Shown here: positions 1 through 6,142 of the stretch, one piece after another
Layout of the letters: each line of letters begins with the position of its first letter
How positions within the stretch are numbered: position 1 is the first letter of the stretch
From: Rhodoblastus sp963828185
GTDB lineage: Bacteria > Pseudomonadota > Alphaproteobacteria > Rhizobiales > Beijerinckiaceae
Assembly (NCBI GenBank): GCA_963828185.1
Contig: CAWHDV010000017.1
Location: forward strand, 558,001 to 622,000
Reading direction: 5' to 3'
DNA: 64,000 nucleotides
Program-made: the position numbers and the translations under genes
Notes under the pieces: generated by a model
Told to the model about the DNA's origin: nothing
The model's database searches: none
Seen by the model: only the letters and a program-made list of their open reading frames with translations

Positions 1-102
1 TGTGATTTTCTGGCCGGAGACGGCTGGAAACGAAAACGGCAGGAGATTATCGTCGGTCATGCGGGCGGGGCTGGCGCGAAACGCGCGGGAGGGTTGGTGT
101 AA
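1..102 (+). CDS. 3' end of an unidentified gene (partial)
   Basis: Frame 1 is open from the window edge to a TAA at 100-102, giving 33 residues that start CDFLAGDGWKRKRQEIIVGH and end GGLV. The composition looks coding and the position next to mobile DNA fits the tail of a transposase or other accessory protein, but I do not recognise the family and the 5' part is outside the window. Confidence 0.3.
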   Translation, partial: CDFLAGDGWKRKRQEIIVGHAGGAGAKRAGGLV

Positions 103-120
103 GCAACCAGAGTCTACGCC

Positions 121-175
121 GTATCATGGCCTTACGCCACGCTCGCCAGCCTCAAATCGCCCCGTCATGAATTAG
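121..175 (+). repeat. Left copy of a ~55-bp inverted repeat framing the accessory block
   Basis: The stretch matches, in inverted orientation, 5898-5952 with only a few mismatches. The core CGCTCGCCAGCCTCAAATCG (140-159) is identical in both. The pair encloses the TadG-like gene, the IS1595-type transposon and its toxin-antitoxin genes. It could be the ends of a larger mobile unit or two copies of one short element; no function can be read from it. Confidence 0.6.
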
Positions 176-325
176 AACGGTTAATGACTTACAAGTCGCA
201 TAATCCATCTAGAAACAATTGGTTGGCTGTTTTATTTTGTCGGACGCAAGTCATGCGTGATGATTGAACGCATTTGGTTGTTTTTCATTAATTCGTTGTT
301 AGAAAAATTACGGGCCTCTTAGCGC

Positions 326-1984
326 ATGAATAACAGCTACTTATGTCGGCACCCCATGCGTCTCCATTCCCTTGCGGTAATCGCCAAGTGGCTTCCCCGT
401 CGTTTCGTCGATGAGCAAGGCTCAGTCGCCGTCATTTTTGCTTTAGCTGTCATACCGTTGATGGCCATGGTCGGCGTCGCGATCGATTACGGCGGTTATA
501 TCGACGCGCGCAGCCGCGCGCAATCGGCGTTGGACAGCGCCGTGCTGGGAGCCGTCGCGCAGAATTCGACAAGCGCCGCCTCCAACATGTTCCTCGCGGG
601 CGCGACGCAGAGCGGGCTCACGATGACGGGATCGCCGAGTTTTGTCGTCAATGCCGACGGCAGCGTCACCGGAACCGCCAGCGGCACGATGCCGACGAGT
701 TTCACAGCCCTTGTCGGCGCATCCTCCATGGCTTTCACGGTGACGAGCAAGGCCGCCATGGCGACCAAGTCGACCACAACGACGGTGGAGACGCCAACGA
801 CAACGTATACGCCGACGACGGTGGTGACGCCGACGACAACGTATGTGACCACGACGGTGGACGTGGCGTCGACGGTGGATGTGGCGTCGACGGTGGAGAC
901 GCCGACGACGACGACGACGACGACGACAACGAAGACGCCGAACGCGGTTTGCATCCTGCTGCTCAATTCCAGCAAGGTGTCACAAGCTTTGCTGGTCAAC
1001 GGCAATTTCAATCTCACCGGCCCCAATTGTGAAATAGATGTCGCTTCGACCGTGGCCCCGGAGGCGATATTCAACAGCGGGGACAATATCCAGGTTCAGC
1101 ACATTTGCGTAGAAGGCTCGACGGTTACCCAAAACAGCGTGAGCATCCCCGACCTGTCGCTCAACTGCGCCACTGCCGCAGATCCGTTCAACGGCAAACT
1201 CCCCGCGATCACCGTCTCGAATATCACGCCCTCCTTTAGCAACGAGAATTATAGCGGCAACACCACGTTAAATCCTGGTCTTTATACCGGCGGCAATTTC
1301 AACTTTAACGGTTCTGGCACCGTGACCTTGAATCCAGGCCTATATGTCTTCAGCGGGACGCACTGGAACATCAACAGCGGGTGGACGTTCAAAGGAACTG
1401 GGGTCACGTTCTATTTCGCCGATAGTAACTCCTACATCCAGTTCAATAGCGGCGTGACCCTTGACATGACTGCGCCGACCACCGGAACCTACGCCAATAT
1501 CCTGATCTACGAGCCGAACGGCCTGTCGACGTCTTCGTTCACGATCAACGCCGGGTCAGCGCAAAACATGAGCGGCCTGATCTATCTGCCCAGCCGAAAC
1601 ATCACCTTCAACGCGGGGTCGAATGTCAACAGCGGCAGCGAAGGCATAACCATGGTGTTCAATACGTTGATCCTGAACAGCAACGACACCTCCGGTCAAA
1701 CCTGGAACATCGCGCCTGGCGCCTCGCCGATCGGCGCGATCGCCTACGCGTCTGGCGCCCCGGTGATCGGTTCCAAGACATACAGCACGTCGACATCGAC
1801 GACATCGACGACGACGACCTATACGGCGACGACGGTGGAGACGCCGACGACAGTCTATACGCCGACGACGGTGGTGACGCCTACGACAACCTATACAACG
1901 ACGACCGTGGAGACGCCCACGACAACCTACACGCCGACGACGACGACGACGACCGCGAATGTCGGCCCCCACCTGCTGCAATAA
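326..1984 (+). CDS. TadG/TadE-like Flp pilus-type protein with threonine-rich repeats
   Basis: A 552-residue protein. Residues about 31-60 hold the TadE/G signature: a charged patch, then GSVAVIFALAVIPLMAMVGV as a single membrane segment and a DYGGYIDARSRAQ stretch. This matches prepilin-like proteins processed at the inner membrane in tight-adherence (Flp) systems. Residues about 205-485 have NPGLYTGG/NPGLYVFSG repeats, like the beta-strand repeat C-terminal part of many TadG proteins. Two almost pure Thr/Val/Pro linkers (about residues 150-204 and 489-545) flank that part. No other tad genes are nearby, so it stands alone as an orphan, possibly moved with the accessory block. Start is ATG 326; ATG 356 is an alternative. 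The 150 bases upstream are AT-rich. Confidence 0.75.
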   Translation: MNNSYLCRHPMRLHSLAVIAKWLPRRFVDEQGSVAVIFALAVIPLMAMVGVAIDYGGYIDARSRAQSALDSAVLGAVAQNSTSAASNMFLAGATQSGLTMTGSPSFVVNADGSVTGTASGTMPTSFTALVGASSMAFTVTSKAAMATKSTTTTVETPTTTYTPTTVVTPTTTYVTTTVDVASTVDVASTVETPTTTTTTTTTKTPNAVCILLLNSSKVSQALLVNGNFNLTGPNCEIDVASTVAPEAIFNSGDNIQVQHICVEGSTVTQNSVSIPDLSLNCATAADPFNGKLPAITVSNITPSFSNENYSGNTTLNPGLYTGGNFNFNGSGTVTLNPGLYVFSGTHWNINSGWTFKGTGVTFYFADSNSYIQFNSGVTLDMTAPTTGTYANILIYEPNGLSTSSFTINAGSAQNMSGLIYLPSRNITFNAGSNVNSGSEGITMVFNTLILNSNDTSGQTWNIAPGASPIGAIAYASGAPVIGSKTYSTSTSTTSTTTTYTATTVETPTTVYTPTTVVTPTTTYTTTTVETPTTTYTPTTTTTTANVGPHLLQ

Positions 1985-2099
1985 GGTTCGGGCCGGGCGT
2001 CCTCAGGCGGCGCCCACAGCCTTGATCGCAACAGCCTGGCGCAGGCTGACTTCCTCCAGTTCTTTCCCCTTCTTAGCCAGCTTCGCCTTGAATCTCGCT

Positions 2100-2549
2100 T
2101 CATCGTCGACGTCGTCCGACTTCGAAGAAATCCTTGCCAACCGACTGGATCTCATCGACTTCGAAGACGAGGGCGAAGGCGCCCGCTTCCTGTTCCCCAT
2201 CTCAAATGAAGACGCTGCCCTCCGACTCGCCGCCGAAACAGCGGCCCTCGCCGACAAATTCGGATTCGTCGTCATCGAAGAAAGTCGCGGCTGGACCGCC
2301 ATCGAGCCGCTTCCTGAGCCTTGGGATTCCTTCCCAGGCGCCCATCGGCGTTGGAGCGCTAACACAACCTGCAACGAAGACGAATGCGACGGCCAGCCCG
2401 TCTTCGAAATCAACAGCATCGACGTCACCGACCAGCATTAACTGGCCAGCATGCAGGGCTACGAAGGCTGGCGGGTTGAAATAGAACGCTCACCCGCGCT
2501 CATCACATTCATTCGCGAACGCCAAGCTCCCATGCAAAAACAATCCTAG
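2100..2549 (+). pseudogene. Broken remnant of an unrecognised acidic protein
   Basis: Between the TadG-like gene and the transposon one forward frame encodes residues that look genuinely coding: an acidic block (LANRLDLIDFEDEGEGARF), then an alternating helix/strand stretch around 2200-2300 loosely like a RraB-type fold, a TAA at 2439-2441, and in the same frame a further piece from ATG 2451 to TAG 2547 (MQGYEGWRVEIERSPALITF). There is no convincing start. I read it as a decayed gene. On the other strand, 2003-2100 could encode a lysine-rich tail, also without a start. Neither is assigned a function. Confidence 0.3.
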
Positions 2550-2606
2550 AGCACAGTTCTCGTCACCTGGGTGCAATCAGCACGCAGTCATGCTATAAAC
2601 CAAAGA

Positions 2607-2627
2607 GGCTTATCCCTTTAAGTCCGG
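2607..2627 (+). repeat. Left terminal inverted repeat (IRL) of the IS1595-type element
   Basis: GGCTTATCCCTTT begins a 21-bp sequence whose reverse complement occurs at 4726-4746 (one mismatch) and 5474-5494 (two mismatches), and for 20 bp at 40716-40735. It lies 92 bases upstream of the likely transposase start, where a left end should be. Confidence 0.8.
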
Positions 2628-2718
2628 CAGCCCTAAAGGTAGCGTCATTCAGACTTGACGCCTCGCCAAAATGTTCTATTTTCGTTCTTATGTCGAGCCG
2701 CTGGAAAAACGACCGCCC

Positions 2719-3647
2719 ATGTCTCGCACCGCGTTCAACAAGCGGTTTCCCGACGACACGGCCTGCGCCCGCCATCTCTATGAAAAGCGCTGGCCGAATG
2801 GCTTCGTCTGTCCGAAATGCCAAGGCGCCAAAGCCTGGACACTGGAATCCAAGCCGTTCACTTTCGAGTGCGCCACCTGCAGCCGCCAGACATCCGTCAC
2901 CGCCGGCACAATCTTCCATCGCAGCCACCTCTCGCTGCTTACCTGGTTTCTGGCCATCTACGCCATCGCCAGCCATTCCAACGGCATCTCGGCACTGCAA
3001 CTCCAGGCGCAACTCGGCCTCGGCTCCTACAAGACCGCTTGGCTGATGCTCCAGAAACTCCGTCGCGCCATGGTCGATCCTGATCGAAGCCTATTAGAAG
3101 ACCTCGTCGAGGTTGACGAGAGCGATATCCCCTATCGCACCAAAGCCGATCCGATTGCCGGTGGCCAAGGCCGCAGCGCCATCGGCAAACTTCATTTCAT
3201 CGGAGCCATCGAACTCTCACCAGATGGCCATCCACGCCGCATCCGCCTCGCACCGCTGCGAGACTTCTCCGCGACCAGCATCGGCACCTTCGTTACCGGC
3301 GTTATTGAGCCAGGAGCGATTTTGCTCAGCGACGGCTTCTCGTCCTATCGAAACATCCAGGGCTACAACCACCAACCCACAGTCGTTGGCAAAATGGCGG
3401 CGCATATCGTTCTGCCCTGGATTCATCGCGTCTTCGCCAAATTCGCTTCGCGGCCCTTCGGGTCAAGCGATGGGCGCTCGGCACTTATCACGGCGTCCGC
3501 AAGCCGCACCTGCGCCGCTATCTCGACGAGTTCGTCTATCGCTGGAACCGACGACGCCATATGAAGTCGTCATTCGAAAAACTGCTCGAAATCGCCGCCG
3601 GGCTGCCGCATGCCGGATATCGGCAGTTCGTCGATCAGATCGCCTGA
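2719..3647 (+). pseudogene. IS1595 (ISXO2-like) transposase, frameshifted by a 20-bp insertion
   Basis: The protein begins MSRTAFNKRFPDD (ATG 2719; ATG 2671 is an in-frame alternative), then an N-terminal zinc ribbon (CPKC ... CATC), a helix-turn-helix-like part, and the ISXO2-like DDE-type domain with VEVDESDIPYRTK and LLSDGFSSYRN. At 3445-3464 there are 20 extra bases compared with the relative at 39927. Removing them joins HRVFAKF to KRWALGTYHGV and runs cleanly to a TGA at 3645-3647, about 290 residues, the usual size. As it stands the frame runs on to 3564 with nonsense sequence and loses the last part of the catalytic domain. The gene is the mobility function of the surrounding transposon and is probably inactive. 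Confidence 0.85.
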
Positions 3648-3673
3648 TTCCTCGGCCCCAAGTCCCTATAATC

Positions 3674-3708
3674 TTGAATTTTATCGCGTTCACATATATA
3701 TGTGAACG
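3674..3708 (+). promoter_or_regulatory. Promoter with palindromic operator of the CopG/PIN operon
   Basis: A 22-bp perfect palindrome spans 3687-3708 (half-site CGTTCACATAT). A plausible -35, TTGAAT at 3674-3679, lies upstream and an AT-rich -10 (TATATA/TATATG, about 3695-3702) falls inside the palindrome. The antitoxin ATG follows at 3725 with GAGG at about 3713. Antitoxins of this ribbon-helix-helix class usually repress their own operon, so binding here would cover the -10. The binding itself is inferred. Confidence 0.65.
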
Positions 3709-3724
3709 AACAACGAGGTGTGAC

Positions 3725-4057
3725 ATGTTGAAAAACACAACCTTCAATCTGCCAGAAGAGCTTGTGGCACGCGCTAAAGCCTATGCAGCAGATCATGGAA
3801 CAACAATGACATCAATCGTCCGAGAACATCTCGCGGCAGTTACGTCTGCTCCCGACGAGGCTATCGTAGCGGATCCGTTAGTCGCTTACTCGCGCGGCCT
3901 CTTGGCCCGTGATGAAGCTATCAGATTACTCCGACTTCGAGACTATACAGAGCTTCTTGTTGCTCTTGGAGACGCCGATCTTCCCATGCCCTTACCGCCG
4001 CCGCACGAGGTCGAAAACCAAGCGACGACCTTCGTTAAACTTTGGAACCAGTCGTGA
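3725..4057 (+). CDS. CopG-type ribbon-helix-helix antitoxin
   Basis: 110 residues. Residues 1-40 (TFNLPEELVARAKAYAADHG, then TTMTSIVREHL) fit the ribbon-helix-helix DNA-binding fold of CopG/VapB-like antitoxins: a short beta strand and two helices. The C-terminal half (LLARDEAIRLLRLRDYTELL, then a proline-rich tail) would be the toxin-binding part. The stop overlaps the GTG start of the downstream PIN gene (GTGA), so the two are translationally coupled. It is expected to neutralise the PIN protein and to bind the palindrome at 3687-3708. The pair is cargo of the IS1595-type element. Confidence 0.8.
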   Translation: MLKNTTFNLPEELVARAKAYAADHGTTMTSIVREHLAAVTSAPDEAIVADPLVAYSRGLLARDEAIRLLRLRDYTELLVALGDADLPMPLPPPHEVENQATTFVKLWNQS

Positions 4058-4695
4058 AGCGCTGCACCATCATCATCCCAGACGCCGGACCAATCAATAG
4101 CCTATGGGTTGCCGATCAGCTCCCACTGCTGCTGACGCTCGACATGAAAATCGTAGTCGTGGACGCAGTATATGACGAAATGACAAGCGATACGTCGTAT
4201 CAAAAAGACCGCGACGTGAAGAGCTTCATCGATAGCAACAAGCCGCCATTTGTCGTCGAGACAACCGACATTGGGACATTGGAGCGCACAAAACGTACGA
4301 AAGGAGAAAAGCCTAAGAAAAATGCAGGCGAGCTCGCCATGGCCGACTTCATGTCGTCCGAGGACGGATTGCGGCGCTACCTCGCACCCGGCGAGCCGGT
4401 AGCGCTTCTATTCGAAGACCGCGACTGGCACGTCTTTAGAAAGCCCCCGAACTTGCACCTCCTTTCAACGGTCGGAATGCTACGCGGACTAGAGCGTGTC
4501 GGCATAGTCAAATCCGCCGACGCCCTCATTTTCGAAATGACCCACCCGTCAAAACCGGGAAGGCGTCCCACGGACGCGCGCGCCCTCGTGGACCTTCCCG
4601 ACGGCACCGACGCCCCAGCGGCTATCGGAAGCGATTGGAAGCCAACCAAGATTTCACCTAAGAAATCAAAAGGCCGTGGCTACGACCCTTGGTAG
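4054..4695 (+). CDS. PIN-domain toxin-like ribonuclease
   Basis: 213 residues from GTG 4054, overlapping the antitoxin stop. The start IIIPDAGPINSL places an early catalytic aspartate on the first strand; VVVDAVYDEMT follows, then an acidic helix NAGELAMADF and VALLFEDRDW, in the order of acidic residues used by PIN nucleases to bind metal. Known VapC-like toxins cut tRNA or rRNA; the target here is unknown. At 213 residues it is longer than the usual 130-150 for VapC, with a lysine-rich C-terminal tail (KPTKISPKKSKGRG) that may help contact RNA. Toxin activity is inferred from family and arrangement. Confidence 0.7.
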   Translation: MKRCTIIIPDAGPINSLWVADQLPLLLTLDMKIVVVDAVYDEMTSDTSYQKDRDVKSFIDSNKPPFVVETTDIGTLERTKRTKGEKPKKNAGELAMADFMSSEDGLRRYLAPGEPVALLFEDRDWHVFRKPPNLHLLSTVGMLRGLERVGIVKSADALIFEMTHPSKPGRRPTDARALVDLPDGTDAPAAIGSDWKPTKISPKKSKGRGYDPW

Positions 4696-4725
4696 CGTGC
4701 ATCCCAAACACAACATATGCACCAA

Positions 4726-4746
4726 CCGGACTCAAAGGGATAAGCC
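4726..4746 (-). repeat. Internal right end (IRR1) between the two cargo modules
   Basis: The sequence CCGGACTCAAAGGGATAAGC (4726-4745) followed by C is the reverse complement of the left end at 2607-2627 with one mismatch. It sits 30 bases after the PIN gene and ends what would be a complete 2.1-kb one-module element. No 8-bp duplication of the left flank is seen next to it, unlike the outer right end. Confidence 0.75.
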
Positions 4747-4793
4747 ACTCGCGCTAATGAATACAACCGCGCATTATGCTATAAGTCAGCCAA

Positions 4794-5117
4794 ATGAGAC
4801 CGGACATGCATCCAATGATATCTGAAAAACGCGACCAACTCATCGCCGCCTGCAAGCGGTACGATGTTGCGCGCCTCGATATTTTCGGATCAGCGGCACG
4901 TAGCGCTGACTTCGATCCAGATCATAGCGACGCCGATTTTTTGGTCGCCTTCCGTCCCGACGCGAAAACTGATTTCTATCTCGACCTCGAAGAGGCCTTC
5001 GAGCGCATTCTCGGACGCAAAGTCGATCTCGTCGATCGCCGCGCCATCGAAATCAGCCGGAATTACATCCGCCGACGCAGCATCCTCGAACACGCAGAAC
5101 CAATCTATGTCGCGTGA
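4794..5117 (+). CDS. mntA: MntA-type nucleotidyltransferase antitoxin
   Basis: 107 residues. The minimal nucleotidyltransferase motif is clear: DIFGSAARSADF followed by SDADFLV, that is GS-x(n)-D-x-D, with a third acidic strand KVDLVDRRAIE. In characterised MntA/HepT pairs the enzyme adds AMP units to a tyrosine of the HEPN partner and so blocks it. It overlaps the HepT gene by 11 bases. A TATAAG-like -10 lies at about 4780. It is the second passenger module, lying between the internal and outer right ends of the transposon. Confidence 0.85.
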   Translation: MRPDMHPMISEKRDQLIAACKRYDVARLDIFGSAARSADFDPDHSDADFLVAFRPDAKTDFYLDLEEAFERILGRKVDLVDRRAIEISRNYIRRRSILEHAEPIYVA

Positions 5118-5454
5118 CGACGCCCTCGTCCTCGACATCGTTCTTGCCGCGGAAGACGCTCAAAGCTTCGTTCAAGGCATGGATTTTGAAGCCTTCGAGG
5201 CCAGCCGACTGCATCAAAACGCCGTCATCCGATCACTGGAAGTCGTCGGCGAGGCGTCTGGAAAACTATCGGCCGAATTCAAGTCAGCCTTACCCGGACT
5301 TCCGTGGCGCAATATCACCAACATGCGCCATCGCCTCATTCACGCCTATAACGAGGTTCGACTCGACATCGTCTGGGCCGTCATCCAATACGACCTGCCG
5401 CAAATTATTGCGGTGCTTAAGCCATTAATGCCGCCCAGTGACCAAACCCCTTAA
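5107..5454 (+). CDS. hepT: HepT-type HEPN-domain RNase toxin
   Basis: 115 residues, all-helical (DUF86/HepT fold). The HEPN ribonuclease motif R-x4-H is present as RHRLIHAY at about residues 77-84, and the tyrosine two residues after the histidine is the position modified by MntA in studied systems. Start is ATG 5107, inside the end of mntA. Known HepT proteins act on tRNA or mRNA; the substrate here is not known. A shortened relic of a related gene lies at 5801-5885. Confidence 0.85.
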   Translation: MSRDDALVLDIVLAAEDAQSFVQGMDFEAFEASRLHQNAVIRSLEVVGEASGKLSAEFKSALPGLPWRNITNMRHRLIHAYNEVRLDIVWAVIQYDLPQIIAVLKPLMPPSDQTP

Positions 5455-5473
5455 ACTACTAAATAACGCGATC

Positions 5474-5496
5474 CCTGACTCAAAGGGATAAGCCTT
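5474..5496 (-). repeat. Outer right end (IRR2) of the IS1595-type element
   Basis: GACTCAAAGGGATAAGCC (5477-5494) matches the internal right end exactly over 18 bp, and the reverse complement matches the left end with 20 of 23 positions when two flanking bases are included. AAACCAAA follows at 5497-5504, matching 2597-2604 just outside the left end, with the same two-base spacing on both sides. Confidence 0.8.
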
Positions 5497-5521
5497 AAAC
5501 CAAATCAAACGAGGCAATGAA

Positions 5522-5767
5522 ATGACTGACAACGTGACCAACGAACTGCTGTTCGAGACGCTGAAAGCCATTCAGGGCAAGCTCGCGATGATGGGCGAGG
5601 ATATCGCGGACATGAAACGCCGCATGACGGCGCTTGAGCACCGCATGACATCGCTCGACATGGGCGTGGCGCAGGTTCACGGAGACTTCTCCGGCCAATC
5701 CATGCGGATTGACCGCCTGGAAGGCCGTCTCGGCCGGATCGAAACCCGGCTGAACCTTGCAGCTTGA
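5522..5767 (+). CDS. Small coiled-coil protein, function unknown
   Basis: 81 residues. From about residue 9 to the end the sequence is a heptad-like coiled coil (LLFETLKAIQGKLAMM, then MKRRMTALEHRMTSLD and MRIDRLEGRLGRIETRL). There are no membrane segments or catalytic motifs. GAGG lies eight bases before the ATG. Small proteins of this type are common in alphaproteobacteria, but I cannot name a function. It sits between the outer end of the transposon and the HepT relic. Confidence 0.65.
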   Translation: MTDNVTNELLFETLKAIQGKLAMMGEDIADMKRRMTALEHRMTSLDMGVAQVHGDFSGQSMRIDRLEGRLGRIETRLNLAA

Positions 5768-5800
5768 ACCCCACCTACAAACCGCCGGGAGAATCCGGCC

Positions 5801-5885
5801 TTCGTTCAAGGCGATGTACCGCAATTATTGCCGCGCTTAAGCCGTTAATTCTGCTCGGCGTCCGAAATCCATTAAACCACTAACC
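5801..5885 (+). pseudogene. Relic of a second hepT gene with an internal deletion
   Basis: TTCGTTCAAGGC at 5801-5812 is identical to 5167-5178 inside hepT. It is joined directly to 5812-5883, which aligns with the hepT 3' end at 5391-5463 (shared GCTTAAGCC, AATTATTG and TTAAAC words, roughly three bases in four). The result is a hepT-like gene lacking about 210 internal bases and out of frame. Confidence 0.55.
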
Positions 5886-5897
5886 CGTCTTACCGTC

Positions 5898-5952
5898 TTA
5901 TTCATGGCGGGGGCGATTTGAGGCTGGCGAGCGCGGCCTAACGGCATGATAC
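5898..5952 (-). repeat. Right copy of the ~55-bp inverted repeat
   Basis: The reverse complement reads GTATCATGCCGTTAGGCC and then the same CGCTCGCCAGCCTCAAATCG core as 140-159. Part of it (5921-5938) also pairs with 5958-5975 (AGGCTGGCGAGCGCGGCC against GGCCGCGCTCGCCAGCCT), so an 18-bp-stem hairpin with a 19-base loop can form at 5921-5975. Confidence 0.6.
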
Positions 5953-6142
5953 AGTTGGGCCGCGCTCGCCAGCCTCACCATGCTCGCCAAGCTCGGCTTG
6001 CGGGCAGCCGAGGTAGCGACCCTCACCCTGGAAACCGCCAAGCTCAACGGCCATGAAAAGGACGGCTTCCAGCGTCAGATACACCCCCAAGTGCGACACG
6101 ACACGATCGCAGCAGGCCGGACAAGTCTCGCCCAGAGGTTAT
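5950..6142 (+). pseudogene. Scraps of a tyrosine recombinase and possibly an IS66-type transposase
   Basis: The forward frame reads ALASLTMLAKLGLRAAEVA and then TLTLE, the signature of the XerC/D-type tyrosine recombinase segment that carries the first catalytic arginine. It then passes into ETAKLNGHEKDG, which resembles the C-terminal ETAKLNG motif of IS66 transposases. There is no start, no remaining catalytic residues, and the frame closes at 6168 after drifting into other sequence. This is a junction of two dead mobile genes. Confidence 0.45.

Larger units (their letters stand above)
2605..5496 (+). mobile_element. IS1595-type transposon carrying two toxin-antitoxin modules
   Basis: Ends are a near-perfect inverted repeat: left 2605-2627 and right 5474-5496 (20 of 23 positions agree). 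Directly outside both ends is the 8-bp sequence AAACCAAA (2597-2604 and 5497-5504), the length of target duplication known for IS1595-superfamily elements. Inside, in order: a frameshifted transposase, a CopG/PIN pair, a second right-end copy (4726-4746), and an MntA/HepT pair. IS1595-superfamily elements with passenger genes are known; two successive toxin-antitoxin passengers separated by an internal end is what stands out here. With a broken transposase this copy would need help in trans to move. Confidence 0.75.

Noticed and set aside
773..937. CRISPR-like array
   Set aside because: The repeated ACGACG words code for a Thr/Val/Pro linker in frame and have no unique spacers.
2003..2100. 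Lysine-rich tail on the minus strand (ARFKAKLAKKGKELEEVSLR)
   Set aside because: It looks protein-like but has no upstream coding partner or start, and the opposite strand has a competing remnant.
3113..3724. Upstream extension of the CopG antitoxin frame
   Set aside because: The 204 codons before ATG 3725 are the out-of-frame transposase; the palindromic promoter and GAGG at about 3713 support the internal start.
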